This document shows, in pieces, positions 26,100-35,010 of a stretch of DNA of 64,000 bases. Positions within the stretch are counted from its first letter, which is position 1, and each line of letters opens with the position of its first letter. The stretch is from Phytoamicus setariae. Its GTDB lineage: Bacteria; Pseudomonadota; Alphaproteobacteria; Rhizobiales; Rhizobiaceae. Under the pieces are notes generated by a model. The model was given only the letters and a program-made list of their open reading frames with translations, was not told where the DNA came from and did no database searches. A program made the translations under genes and the position numbers. The stretch spans positions 207,157 to 271,156 of the forward strand of contig NZ_JAEQNC010000008.1 in assembly GCF_016722925.1 (NCBI RefSeq), given 5' to 3'.

Positions 26100-26552
26100 A
26101 TGTCGGAACACCTGACAAAAACCGGAGCACGGAACGTCTTCTACGGCGGTTCCGCTTTCTTCTTCGCGATCTTCGTCGCGTTGACGGCGCATAGCCACTA
26201 CTACATCAAAACCACCTCCACGGACGAAACCGCGCTGACGGACGCGGTCGCGCGGGGCAAGCACGTCTGGGAAAAGAACGCCTGCATCAACTGCCACACG
26301 CTGCTCGGCGAGGGAGCGTACTTCGCGCCCGAACTTGGCAATGTCTGGACCCGCATGGGCGGCGACGAAGACGTGGAGAGCACCCGCGAAACCTTCAAGG
26401 CGTGGATGGCGGCGCAGCCGTCCGGCATCGAGGGACGTCGGCAGATGCCGCAATTCCATCTGACAGGTCAGGAACTCAACGATCTCTCAGAATTCCTGCG
26501 GTGGACGAGCAAGATCAAGACCCAGAAGTGGCCGCCGAATGATGCCGGCTGA
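26100..26552 (+). CDS. norC: Nitric oxide reductase cytochrome c subunit
   Basis: A 150-residue membrane-anchored cytochrome c. The N-terminal helix FYGGSAFFFAIFVALTA (about residues 14-30) anchors it, and C62-I-N-C65-H66 binds heme c; a later methionine in RRQMPQF is the likely axial ligand. It passes electrons from periplasmic donors to NorB. The ATG at 26100 is preceded by AGGGA. norB begins 24 nt downstream. Confidence 0.95.
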   Translation: MSEHLTKTGARNVFYGGSAFFFAIFVALTAHSHYYIKTTSTDETALTDAVARGKHVWEKNACINCHTLLGEGAYFAPELGNVWTRMGGDEDVESTRETFKAWMAAQPSGIEGRRQMPQFHLTGQELNDLSEFLRWTSKIKTQKWPPNDAG

Positions 26553-26576
26553 TATCCAGGGGGAAGGACTACCATC

Positions 26577-27920
26577 ATGAAATATCAAACACAGAAGGTC
26601 GCGATGCTGTATTTCTACGGCGCGCTTGGCCTTTTCGTCGCCCAAGTCCTGTTCGGCGTCCTTGCGGGCACGATCTACGTATTGCCCAACACGCTTTCCG
26701 AGCTCTTGCCGTTCAACATCGTACGCATGATCCACACCAACGCGCTGATCGTCTGGTTGCTCATGGGGTTTATGGGGACGACCTACTATCTGCTTCCTGA
26801 AGAAGCCGAGACCGAGCTCTACAGCACCAAGATAGCGATCGCACAGTTCTGGATCTTCCTGATTGCGGCTGCCATTGCCGTGGTCGGCTATCTCTTCCAC
26901 ATTCATGAAGGTCGAGAGTTTCTCGAGCAGCCCTTTGTCATCAAGGTCGGCATCGTCATCGTCGCCCTGATGTTCCTGTTCAACATTACCCTCACTGTCC
27001 TCAAGGGACGCAAGACGGTGGTCACGAACATCCTGATTTTCGGACTATGGGGCGTGGCGATCTTCTTCCTGTTCGCGTTCTACAATCCGTCCAATCTCGC
27101 ACTCGACAAGATGTACTGGTGGTATGTCGTCCATCTCTGGGTCGAGGGCGTCTGGGAGCTGATCATGGCCTCGGTTCTGGCCTTCCTGATGATCAAGCTC
27201 AACGGCATCGATCGGGAAGTCGTCGAGAAGTGGCTTTACGTCATCGTCGGTCTGGCGCTGTTCTCGGGTATCCTTGGAACCGGCCACCACTTCTACTGGA
27301 TCGGTGCGCCGGGCTACTGGCAGTGGATCGGCTCGATCTTCTCCACTCTCGAAGTCGCTCCCTTCTTCACTATGGTCGTCTTCACATTCGTGATGACCTG
27401 GAAGGCGGGTCGCAAGCATCCGAACCGTGCCGCCATTCTCTGGTCGATCGGTTGCTCGGTCATGGCTTTCTTCGGCGCGGGCGTCTGGGGCTTCCTGCAC
27501 ACGCTGTCGTCGGTGAACTACTACACCCACGGTACCCAGGTCACCGCAGCCCATGGCCATCTCGCGTTCTTCGGGGCCTATGTCATGCTGAACCTTGCCG
27601 CGATGGCCTATGCTGTGCCCGAAATCAGGGGTCGTGCCCCCTACAACCAGATGCTGTCGATGGTGAGCTTCTGGATCATGTGCACGGCGATGTCGGTCAT
27701 GACTTTCGCGCTAACCTTCGCAGGCGTCCTCCAGGTCCATCTGCAGCGCGTGCTCGGCGAGAGCTACATGGACGTCCAGGACCAGCTGGCCATCTTCTAC
27801 TGGATCAGGCTCGGTTCGGGCGTTTTCGTCCTGATCTCGACCCTGATGTTCCTCTGGGCTCTGTTCGTGCCGGGCAGGGAGCGAATCCCCAACGTCAGCT
27901 CCCTGCACGCGGCCGAATGA
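26577..27920 (+). CDS. norB: Nitric oxide reductase catalytic subunit
   Basis: A 447-residue, 12-helix protein of the heme-copper oxidase superfamily that reduces two NO to N2O. Key histidines are in MIHTNALIVW, LGTGHHFYWIG and AAHGHLAFFGAY, which ligate heme b, heme b3 and the non-heme iron FeB. It lacks the N-terminal extension of quinol-dependent qNor, agreeing with the separate norC. It is followed by a strong hairpin and then norQ. Confidence 0.95.
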   Translation: MKYQTQKVAMLYFYGALGLFVAQVLFGVLAGTIYVLPNTLSELLPFNIVRMIHTNALIVWLLMGFMGTTYYLLPEEAETELYSTKIAIAQFWIFLIAAAIAVVGYLFHIHEGREFLEQPFVIKVGIVIVALMFLFNITLTVLKGRKTVVTNILIFGLWGVAIFFLFAFYNPSNLALDKMYWWYVVHLWVEGVWELIMASVLAFLMIKLNGIDREVVEKWLYVIVGLALFSGILGTGHHFYWIGAPGYWQWIGSIFSTLEVAPFFTMVVFTFVMTWKAGRKHPNRAAILWSIGCSVMAFFGAGVWGFLHTLSSVNYYTHGTQVTAAHGHLAFFGAYVMLNLAAMAYAVPEIRGRAPYNQMLSMVSFWIMCTAMSVMTFALTFAGVLQVHLQRVLGESYMDVQDQLAIFYWIRLGSGVFVLISTLMFLWALFVPGRERIPNVSSLHAAE

Positions 27921-27926
27921 GCCCAT

Positions 27927-27957
27927 GGTCCCGCCGGCTCCCGGCGGGACCGCTTTT
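27927..27957 (+). terminator. Strong hairpin between norB and norQ (partial terminator)
   Basis: GGTCCCGCCGG (27927-27937) pairs perfectly with CCGGCGGGACC (27941-27951) over a 3-nt loop, followed by GCTTTT. It looks like an intrinsic terminator or attenuator that would lower transcription of the accessory genes norQD relative to norCB, or protect the norCB message end. Confidence 0.65.
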
Positions 27958-27980
27958 CAGACATCAGAAGGATTGGAACC

Positions 27981-28793
27981 ATGGCTTTACTTTCAACATC
28001 GGCCGGAAGCACCCGCTTCGACGTGCCCCCTTACGTACCCAACGGCAACGAATGCCAGCTGTTTGAAACCGCCTGGACCCGCCAACTGCCATTGCTGCTG
28101 AAAGGGCCTACCGGATGCGGCAAGACCCGCTTCGTCAGCCATATGGCGGCACGCCTCGGCTTGCAGCTTTCCACGGTATCCTGCCATGACGATCTTGCCG
28201 CGGCCGACCTGACCGGACGCTATCTGCTGAAGGGCGGCGACACCATCTGGGTGGACGGCCCGCTGACACGCGCGGTGCGCGATGGCGGCATCTGCTATCT
28301 CGACGAGATCGTCGAGGCCCGGAAGGACGTTGCGGTTGTTCTGCACCCGCTGACGGACGACCGACGGATGCTGCCGCTGGAGCGCACCGGCGAACAGATC
28401 GAAGCGCCGCCCGGCTTCATGCTGGTCGTCTCCTACAATCCCGGTTACCAGAACATCCTCAAGGCGCTGAAGCCATCCACCAAGCAGCGCTTCGTGTCCA
28501 TCGAGTTCGATTTCCTGCCGAAGGCGCAGGAAGTTGCAGTCGTCTCGGTCGAGAGCGGCCTCGACGAGGCGCGGGTGGCGCCTCTCGTGGAACTGGCGAA
28601 CCGCCTGCGCAAACTCAAGGGCAACGATATCGAGGAAGGTGTTTCCACGCGCCTGCTTGTCTATTGCGCGAGCCTCATCGATAGCGGCATGGACAGGCGC
28701 GAGGCTATCCGGGCGGCGATCATCGAGCCTCTCACCGACGACCCCGATGTCAAGACGGCCTTGGCCGAAGTCGCCAACGCCCTGATCGTCTGA
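27981..28793 (+). CDS. norQ: NorQ, MoxR-type AAA+ ATPase for NO reductase activation
   Basis: A 270-residue MoxR/CbbQ-type ATPase. Walker A is GPTGCGKT at residues 42-49; Walker B is ICYLDEIVEA near residue 110. CbbQ/NorQ C-terminal region is present. With NorD it inserts or activates the non-heme iron centre of NorB. It is followed by norD with a 7-nt gap. Confidence 0.93.
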   Translation: MALLSTSAGSTRFDVPPYVPNGNECQLFETAWTRQLPLLLKGPTGCGKTRFVSHMAARLGLQLSTVSCHDDLAAADLTGRYLLKGGDTIWVDGPLTRAVRDGGICYLDEIVEARKDVAVVLHPLTDDRRMLPLERTGEQIEAPPGFMLVVSYNPGYQNILKALKPSTKQRFVSIEFDFLPKAQEVAVVSVESGLDEARVAPLVELANRLRKLKGNDIEEGVSTRLLVYCASLIDSGMDRREAIRAAIIEPLTDDPDVKTALAEVANALIV

Positions 28794-28800
28794 GGCGGCC

Positions 28801-30696
28801 ATGTTCGAATTCCTGGAACTCGAAGAAAGCGTCGGAAAATTCTGGCACCGGCTCGTCGGTACGACTTCAAGCATGCCGCGCTATGGCGAGCATCAGGTGA
28901 CGTTCGAAGAGGTGAAGCCGTTCCTGGCCACCTGCTTTCGCGGTTTCGGCGGAGAGGCCACAGCCCAGCTTGGCCCGGCACATGCAAGAACCGCGACACA
29001 CCGCCTGAGGCTGCGTCAGCTTGTGGGGCTGGGCGAAGAGAAGGCCGCTTGGGCGGGCAGGGACGGCGGCGCGGTGATGCTGCCGCCCCAGATCGACATC
29101 TTCCCGGACCAGGCACTGAACCGGGACCTCTATATCTGGCTCGCCGCCTTCATGGCTGCAATGCCGCTGGTGCCCGTGACGGTGGCCGATCCTCTGAACG
29201 CCGATCTCAGGGCGCTCGATGCGGCGAAAGCGAGTGTTCGCGCCGTGTTGAAGGCATTTCCCGGCCTCGACGCCAAATATACAGGCCTTTGCCGGGCGAT
29301 CCTCAAGGAAAGAACGAGGGGAACTCTACCCCCTGTCGAGCGACTGGTTGAAAACCGGATCGTCGGCATGCTCTCGGAGGGGGCGGGATGGCGCGACGAG
29401 AATCCGCCGGCGATCTTCCCGAAAGGCGCCCCGGCCGGATACCAGCGAATGATGATCGTCCCCCTGTGGCCGGGCTACGAACCGCGTTCGGAAGTGTTTT
29501 CCGGCGACGGCGACGAGCATCCCGGTGATGCGTCGACAAACGCTCTCGACGGCGCGGGCAAGTTCCGGGCCGATCGTGACACCAGCCGGTCGACGGGCGA
29601 GCGCAGTCCGTTCATCCTCAATCGTTTCGAAAAGATCCTGGCGATGGCCGAGATGGTCAATGTCGATCGGCCGACGGATGACAAGGACGACGCCGACAAG
29701 GACGCGGCGCGCGATCTCGAGGAAATCAGGCTGGGGCGGAGGAAGGAGCGCCCATCCTCCAAGTTCCGTTTCGATCTCGACCTGCCGCCCGAGGCAGTCG
29801 ATCCGGCCTCGATCGATGGCGAAACGACCTATCCGGAATGGAATTACCGCAAGGGCGAATACATGCCCTCCTATTGCCGGGTGATTTGCGGCATGGCGGC
29901 GATGGAGGTCGCCAGTGTCTCGCATTCGGACGAGGAGAGGGCTCTCATTCGATCTGTGCGCAAACAGTTCGAAATTCTTCGGCCAAAGCAGGAGGTGCTG
30001 AAGGGGCAGCTTGACGGCGCGGAGCTGGACCTCGGCGCCGTCGTGAGAATGCGGGCGGACCTGATGGCCGGCGGCGAAGGTTCGGACCGGATCCACATGC
30101 TGTCGCGACCCCAGGGCCATGATCTGGCCGTGACCACGCTAGTCGACGTATCCTTGTCCACCGACGCATGGTTCGATGACCACCGCGTGCTTGACGTCGA
30201 GAAACAGGCCCTGTCGGTTCTTGCCAATGGTCTGGCGGCCTGCGGAACCAATCATTCGATCCTGACCTTCACCTCGCGCCGTCGCGCCTGGGTGCGGATC
30301 GAGACGGTCAAGGCTTTCGGCGAGGAGATGAGCGGCGATGTCGAGCGGCGTATCGCGTCCCTCAAGCCCGGATACTATACCCGGATCGGTACGGCCATCC
30401 GCCATGCCGCCGCCGGACTGGCAAAACAGCCCAACCGAACCAAACTGCTGCTGGTGCTGACCGACGGCAAACCCAACGATATCGATCACTACGAGGGCCG
30501 CTTTGCCCTGGAGGACTCCCGGAAGGCGGTCATGGAAGCGCGCCGGAACGGCGTGTCCGTCTTCGCCGTGACCGTCGACAAGGATGCAAGGAGCTACCTG
30601 CCGTCCATGTTCGGCCGCAATGGCTTTGCGATCGTCGGCGATATTGCCAAGTTGCCGAGAATGCTTCCTTCCATCTATCGCAGTCTGACACGCTAA
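28801..30696 (+). CDS. norD: NorD, von Willebrand A-domain partner of NorQ
   Basis: A 631-residue soluble protein. The C-terminal 200 residues are a vWA domain with the MIDAS motif DVSLST near residues 447-452 and a second element LLVLTDGKPNDIDHYEG. The long N-terminal part has family-typical charged regions, including an acidic/basic linker (DDKDDADKDAARD near residue 296). NorD forms a complex with NorQ that activates NorB. It ends the nor operon at a clear terminator. Confidence 0.93.
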   Translation: MFEFLELEESVGKFWHRLVGTTSSMPRYGEHQVTFEEVKPFLATCFRGFGGEATAQLGPAHARTATHRLRLRQLVGLGEEKAAWAGRDGGAVMLPPQIDIFPDQALNRDLYIWLAAFMAAMPLVPVTVADPLNADLRALDAAKASVRAVLKAFPGLDAKYTGLCRAILKERTRGTLPPVERLVENRIVGMLSEGAGWRDENPPAIFPKGAPAGYQRMMIVPLWPGYEPRSEVFSGDGDEHPGDASTNALDGAGKFRADRDTSRSTGERSPFILNRFEKILAMAEMVNVDRPTDDKDDADKDAARDLEEIRLGRRKERPSSKFRFDLDLPPEAVDPASIDGETTYPEWNYRKGEYMPSYCRVICGMAAMEVASVSHSDEERALIRSVRKQFEILRPKQEVLKGQLDGAELDLGAVVRMRADLMAGGEGSDRIHMLSRPQGHDLAVTTLVDVSLSTDAWFDDHRVLDVEKQALSVLANGLAACGTNHSILTFTSRRRAWVRIETVKAFGEEMSGDVERRIASLKPGYYTRIGTAIRHAAAGLAKQPNRTKLLLVLTDGKPNDIDHYEGRFALEDSRKAVMEARRNGVSVFAVTVDKDARSYLPSMFGRNGFAIVGDIAKLPRMLPSIYRSLTR

Positions 30697-30715
30697 GGGG
30701 TAGAGCGTGCCGGAG

Positions 30716-30755
30716 AAAGGCCCGGTGGAGGTGGACCACCGGGCCTTTCGTTTTT
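30716..30755 (+). terminator. Intrinsic terminator of the norCBQD operon
   Basis: AAAGGCCCGGTGG (30716-30728) pairs perfectly with CCACCGGGCCTTT (30736-30748), followed by CGTTTTT. It is just after the norD stop and before the convergent cupredoxin gene. Confidence 0.92.
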
Positions 30756-30777
30756 ACATATGGCGAACAGGCAGGAT

Positions 30778-31269
30778 CTACTTTGCGCCGATATCAACCC
30801 GCCCATGCATTCCTGCTTCGTAGTGGCCTGGAATGAGGCAAGCGAAGTCAATGCTTCCCGACTGCCCGAACTTCCAGATGATCTCGCCAGAGCTTCCGGG
30901 CGCGAGACGTATGGAATTGGCATCTTCATGATGCATATCAGGAAATTCCTTCATCATTTCCCGGTGTTCTTCGAGTTCCTCGGGGCCGGCGAGGATGAAT
31001 TCGTGATCCGTTTCGCCGTTGTTCCTGAGAAGCAGGCGCAGCGTCTCGCCGGCCTTCGCAGAGACGATGGCGGGCTCGAACAGCATTCCGCCTTCGGGCG
31101 TCTCCTTCATGCTGATCACCACTGTTTCGCTGACGTCCGAAGCATCGCCGGGGACCCCAAGCATGACTTCATCCTGCACGGGTGCCACGCCGTGTTGGTG
31201 ATCGTGAGCGAGAGCGGTTGCGGAGAGCAGTGACAAAGCGAGTGCCGTCGTCCAAAGCTGTTTCAGCAT
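30778..31269 (-). CDS. Exported cupredoxin (plastocyanin/azurin-like copper protein)
   Basis: A 163-residue protein from the ATG at 31269 (MLKQLWTTAL), with AAGGGA upstream. A signal peptide ends near residue 21 (ALA/HDH), followed by a His-rich mature start (HDHQHG). Predicted copper ligands are H89, C144, H149 and M154, a C-x4-H-x4-M arrangement unlike pseudoazurin. It may be a second electron carrier to NirK or NorC, or a copper-handling protein. It follows hemN by 44 nt on the same strand and is probably cotranscribed. Confidence 0.85.
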   Translation of the reverse strand: MLKQLWTTALALSLLSATALAHDHQHGVAPVQDEVMLGVPGDASDVSETVVISMKETPEGGMLFEPAIVSAKAGETLRLLLRNNGETDHEFILAGPEELEEHREMMKEFPDMHHEDANSIRLAPGSSGEIIWKFGQSGSIDFACLIPGHYEAGMHGRVDIGAK

Positions 31270-31313
31270 GTCTATTCCCTTCAATTTCGATGTTCGCGAT
31301 ACGCCGATGACAC

Positions 31314-32663
31314 TCAGGCGGCCTTGCTGAAGGTTCGTTGCGTATCGGCCAGATACGCGTCGAACGCAGAGGCCACTGCGCGGATCATGAACCGATTTGC
31401 CTCGTCCATCGAGATGACGCCGTCCTTCTCCGTGATGACGCCGTCCTCGACCATGGCGAAGAGTCTGGCGTTGCCTTGCAGCAGGAAATCCGGCTGGAAG
31501 CCGTGGAACACGGATATGGCCGGAACGTCGACCGCGAAGTCGCACATCAGCCTTTCGATGACATGGGCGCGCAGCCGGTCCTCGGCGGTGAGCCGATACC
31601 CCTTTGCGGTGGCAAGCGATCCCGATGCGACCCGCTTCGCGTAGAGGCCCGGAGGCACTTCGTTCTGGACGTAGCCGTCATGAAGACGCCCGATTGCCGA
31701 CGCGCCGAACCCCAAAAGATTCTCGCAGTCGTCGGTGGTGTATCCCTGAAAATTCCGGCGCAGCTTCCCGGTATCCGAGGCTCTGGCCAGTTCATCATCA
31801 GGCAGCGCGAAGTGGTCGAGGCCAATACGCCGGTAGCCCGCCGCAATCAACGCTTCGGCAATCGCTTCAGCCTGCTCGTTTCGGGCCTCGGCGCCGGGCA
31901 GGGCATTCTCGTCGATCAGGCGCTGGTGCTTTTTGAAGGTTGGGATATGCGCGTATCCGAATACGGCGAAGCGGTCCGGCCGCATGACCAGAGACGCCCG
32001 GACGGTTTCGACGCAGGAATCCACTGTCTGGTGGGGGAGACCGTAGATGAGGTCGAAATTGATGCGGGCGATGCCGCTGTCGCGCAACAGACGCACGGTA
32101 AGGTCAGTGGTCTCCTCGGACTGGATGCGGTTGATTGCCTTTTGGACAACGGGGTCGAAGCTCTGGACACCGAGGCTCGCGCGGGTCACGCCCGATTCCC
32201 CCAGGGCGCTGGCCATATCGGCTGTCAAGGTTCGCGGATCGATCTCGACGGAAACGTTTGAATCCGGTCTCACAGCGAATCTCCCTCTCAGCCGTTGCAT
32301 AAGCGCGGCGAACTCGTGGGGTTTGATGATGGTGGGAGTGCCCCCGCCGAAATGGATTTCCTTGACGTCGAGCGGGGAGGAGGTCGCTTGCGACACCAAC
32401 TCGATCTCGCGGTGGAGGACATCGAGGTAGTCCAGGATGGGCTGGTCGCGTTCGGTAATCGTGGTATGGCACCCGCAATACCAACACATGGACCGACAGA
32501 ACGGAATGTGGAGGTAGAGCGATGTGGCGCCGGCCCCAATGCCCTTGATCCAATCGACATATTCCGTCGACCCGATCGTATCCGAGAATTTCGGGGCGGT
32601 CGGGTAGCTCGTGTAGCGCGGCAGCCGCGCGTCGCCGTATTTGGTAACGAAGTCGTTTGACAT
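31314..32663 (-). CDS. hemN: Oxygen-independent coproporphyrinogen III oxidase
   Basis: A 449-residue radical SAM enzyme taken from the ATG at 32663 (MSNDFVTKYGDA), 9 nt after AGAGG. The cluster cysteines C56-x3-C60-x2-C63-x-C65 (CRSMCWYCGC) are complete. GGGTPTI and the HemN C-terminal domain follow. It decarboxylates coproporphyrinogen III without oxygen, so heme can be made for NorCB and cytochromes during denitrification. A TTG-N8-CAA box centred at 32724.5 and GATACT at 32692-32697 are spaced as expected for an Fnr/NnrR-dependent promoter. Confidence 0.95.
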   Translation of the reverse strand: MSNDFVTKYGDARLPRYTSYPTAPKFSDTIGSTEYVDWIKGIGAGATSLYLHIPFCRSMCWYCGCHTTITERDQPILDYLDVLHREIELVSQATSSPLDVKEIHFGGGTPTIIKPHEFAALMQRLRGRFAVRPDSNVSVEIDPRTLTADMASALGESGVTRASLGVQSFDPVVQKAINRIQSEETTDLTVRLLRDSGIARINFDLIYGLPHQTVDSCVETVRASLVMRPDRFAVFGYAHIPTFKKHQRLIDENALPGAEARNEQAEAIAEALIAAGYRRIGLDHFALPDDELARASDTGKLRRNFQGYTTDDCENLLGFGASAIGRLHDGYVQNEVPPGLYAKRVASGSLATAKGYRLTAEDRLRAHVIERLMCDFAVDVPAISVFHGFQPDFLLQGNARLFAMVEDGVITEKDGVISMDEANRFMIRAVASAFDAYLADTQRTFSKAA

Positions 32664-32717
32664 CCGATTCATCCTCTTTTTTCCAGCAGACAGTATCCGT
32701 TGACGAGATGTGTCTCT

Positions 32718-32731
32718 TTGCCTTGGCGCAA
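32718..32731 (-). promoter_or_regulatory. NnrR/Fnr-type box for hemN
   Basis: TTGCCTTGGCGCAA within a TTTGC-N6-GCAAA dyad. Its centre lies 30 nt from the centre of a GATACT -10-like element on the minus strand, giving a start about 20 nt before the hemN ATG. Confidence 0.7.
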
Positions 32732-32759
32732 ACCAGCGCGCTGACAATTTGGAAGGTCT

Positions 32760-32773
32760 TTGCTCCGCGACAA
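32760..32773 (+). promoter_or_regulatory. NnrR/Fnr-type box for the DUF2249 operon
   Basis: TTGCTCCGCGACAA within a CTTTG...CAAAG dyad. Its centre at 32766.5 would set a start near 32808 on the plus strand, 45 nt before the DUF2249 gene. With the box at 32718 it forms a two-box divergent control region. Confidence 0.68.
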
Positions 32774-32852
32774 AGTACCGGATGACGACGTCGCCTACCT
32801 TCGACACCATCGGCGCATAGCGCTGCGATGATTAAACGTCACAGGAGACAAT

Positions 32853-33125
32853 ATGCTCAATTCCTCCAACATCCCCGAAGTCGACGTGCGGCTGATACCC
32901 CCGCCCCATCGCCATCCGACCATATTCGGCGTCCTTACCGCGCTGGCACCGGGCGGTGCGATGCATGTGACGAGCGATCATGATCCCCGGCCGCTGCACT
33001 ACCAGATCGAGACCAGATATCCCGATGAGTTCGGCTGGCTCTACCTCGAGCAGGGACCCGAGGTGTGGCGCGTGCAGATCACCCGCGCCGACAGCTCCGG
33101 CTGCGATTGCTGCTGCGGGCACTGA
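32853..33125 (+). CDS. DUF2249 domain protein with Cys-rich tail
   Basis: A 90-residue protein with AGGAGA before the ATG. It is a single DUF2249 domain (residues about 8-78: IFGVLTALAPGGAMHVTSDHDPRPLHYQ, WLYLEQGPEVWRVQI). DUF2249 is TusA-like in fold. The last residues, GCDCCCGH, hold four cysteines and a histidine and could bind a metal or cluster. DUF2249 genes cluster with denitrification and NO-response genes, but their role is unknown. It is the first of four plus-strand genes with short gaps. Confidence 0.85.
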   Translation: MLNSSNIPEVDVRLIPPPHRHPTIFGVLTALAPGGAMHVTSDHDPRPLHYQIETRYPDEFGWLYLEQGPEVWRVQITRADSSGCDCCCGH

Positions 33126-33138
33126 GGTCAACTTAGAG

Positions 33139-34494
33139 ATGCCCGGGGCTTCGATATCGCGATGGACAATGGCCTATTTCGCGGCCTCGCTCGCCTTCTT
33201 CGTGGCGGCGCTGGCGCTGATGGGCTTCGGGTTTGGTATTCCGTTCCCGGTGATCGATGCTCCGGATACTCTCGTCGTCGTCCACTTGATTGCAGTGGGG
33301 TGGCTTGGATTGTTGTTCAGCGGTGCGCTGTTGCAATTCGTTCCGGTATTGGCGGCCACCCATTTGCGACTGCCGGGTCTTGCGGTGCCAGCTCTTGTCG
33401 CGATCGCAGCTGGACTGTCCTTGCTTCTAGCAGGCTTCCTCGTCCTGGGCGGGCATCTCGATCTCGACCCGGCAGCGATGTTTGTCGGGGGCATTCTTCT
33501 CGCCATCGGGTTCCTCTTCCTGATCACCTCGTTTGCGGCGACGATCGTTTCCCAGAAGTCATTCGCCGTCTCCGGCTCGCTTGTGCTCGCGGGGCTTTTC
33601 GCCCTTGGCGTCACCGCCGTAATGGGTGTCGTGTTTGCCGGATTGCTGTCGGGCATGGTGGAGGCGCCATTCCTGTCCTCCCTTCTGCCACTTGCCGTGC
33701 CATATCATGCCGCATCCGGCACCCTGGGCTGGATGACGCTCGCCGCCATCGGTGTCAGCTACCGTCTGTTTGCCATGTTCATGCTTTCCCCGGAAACCAA
33801 GGGTCGGGACAGGTCGATCTTTGTGCTTGCCGCCAGTGCTCTTGCAGCACTCTATCTGTCGCTGGTTGTGGTCGGCCTGGATGAACGGCTTTCGGCCGCA
33901 ACGATGGCGCTCGCCATCGCCCTGGCGCTCGTGCTGATGGTTCTATATCTTCGGGATGTGGCCCTGATGTTGAAAGCCCGGCGCCGAAGGCAGCTCGAGC
34001 TCAACTCCCTGGCAGGGATGGCAGCATTGGTGTTCTTGGGCGTGGGCATGGCGTTGCTTGCGAGCAGCACTCTGTTCGGCGACCACTTGCCCCTGGGTCC
34101 GACCGCCTTCTACATACTGGGCCTGGGGTGGCTGTCCGGCCTTGGACTCGCCCAGCTCTACAAGATCGTGCCATTTCTGACATGGCTGGAGACCTATGGT
34201 GCCGTGATGGGGAGGTCGCAGGTTCCCAGGGTGCAGGATCTTGTGGATGAAAGAGGCGCAAAAGTGTGGTTCGTCGTTTACTATCTAAGCGTCTGCCTCG
34301 GGGGCGCAGCGATCCTGCTAGGGTGGGAACCGGCCTTCCGTGCGGCAAGCTGGCTGCAATGTGGGGCAGTCATAGTCCTCTCGGTAGAATATGTCCGGGC
34401 GAGGAGACTCGCCTACGCTCCGAGCCACATCAGGCTGCCCACAGGCACCGTGCGACCGTATCTCATCTGCGCCAAACCCGATTCAAAGGAGTAA
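33139..34494 (+). CDS. Polytopic membrane protein of denitrification clusters
   Basis: A 451-residue protein (start MPGASISRWT at 33139) with about 12 transmembrane segments. Conserved-looking histidine/aromatic motifs sit in helices: VVHLIAVGWLGLLFSGALLQF, PYHAASGTLGWM and LYKIVPFLTWLETYG. The helix count and the buried histidines recall heme-copper-oxidase-like or NnrS-like membrane proteins, but I cannot assign it to either. It lies 13 nt after the first DUF2249 gene and 3 nt before the second, so it works with them. Confidence 0.75.
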   Translation: MPGASISRWTMAYFAASLAFFVAALALMGFGFGIPFPVIDAPDTLVVVHLIAVGWLGLLFSGALLQFVPVLAATHLRLPGLAVPALVAIAAGLSLLLAGFLVLGGHLDLDPAAMFVGGILLAIGFLFLITSFAATIVSQKSFAVSGSLVLAGLFALGVTAVMGVVFAGLLSGMVEAPFLSSLLPLAVPYHAASGTLGWMTLAAIGVSYRLFAMFMLSPETKGRDRSIFVLAASALAALYLSLVVVGLDERLSAATMALAIALALVLMVLYLRDVALMLKARRRRQLELNSLAGMAALVFLGVGMALLASSTLFGDHLPLGPTAFYILGLGWLSGLGLAQLYKIVPFLTWLETYGAVMGRSQVPRVQDLVDERGAKVWFVVYYLSVCLGGAAILLGWEPAFRAASWLQCGAVIVLSVEYVRARRLAYAPSHIRLPTGTVRPYLICAKPDSKE

Positions 34495-34497
34495 TCG

Positions 34498-35010
34498 ATG
34501 GTAACCGAATTCAAAGAGTTGGATGTTCGCCCGATCCTGGCGAGTGGGGACGAGCCGTTTCAGGCAATCATGGCGGCCGTGGAGGCATTGGCTCCCGGGC
34601 AAGGCCTGACCCTTCTTGCTCCCTTCAAGCCGCAGCCGCTGTTCTCGGTCATGGAAAAAAAGGGTTTTGCCCATCAGGTCTCCGAGCTTGAGGGAGGAGA
34701 CTTCGAGGTCAGGTTCCTGCCGCGCGGCACGGAGGTTCTCGCATCCGAGGATGCGCTGGCGGCCGATGTCTGGCCAGAGCCAATCCGTGAATTCGATTTT
34801 TCGGACCTTGATCCGCCGCAGCCGATGGTCCGCATCCTGTCCGAACTTGAGACGATGTCGCCGGGCGAGGTGCTGTTCGTGGTCCTGGCGCGCGAGCCGA
34901 TCTTCCTTTTTCCGGAGCTGACGAAACGGGGCCACCAATGGGTAGGAAACTACGACAAAAGCGGCGCGGCATTTCGCATGATGGTGAAGCGAGGGAGTGC
35001 TGACGCGTGA
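34498..35010 (+). CDS. Tandem DUF2249 domain protein
   Basis: A 170-residue protein with two DUF2249 domains: the first around residues 5-75 (LDVRPILASGDEPFQAIMAAV, GLTLLAPFKPQPLFSVMEKKGF), the second around 93-165 (FDFSDLDPPQPMVRILSELETM, FVVLAREPIFLFPELTKRGHQW). These resemble TusA/SirA folds but lack the TusA CPxP sulfur-transfer motif. GGAG lies upstream of the ATG. Function unknown; position inside an NnrR-type operon suggests NO- or metal-centre-related work. Confidence 0.85.
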   Translation: MVTEFKELDVRPILASGDEPFQAIMAAVEALAPGQGLTLLAPFKPQPLFSVMEKKGFAHQVSELEGGDFEVRFLPRGTEVLASEDALAADVWPEPIREFDFSDLDPPQPMVRILSELETMSPGEVLFVVLAREPIFLFPELTKRGHQWVGNYDKSGAAFRMMVKRGSADA

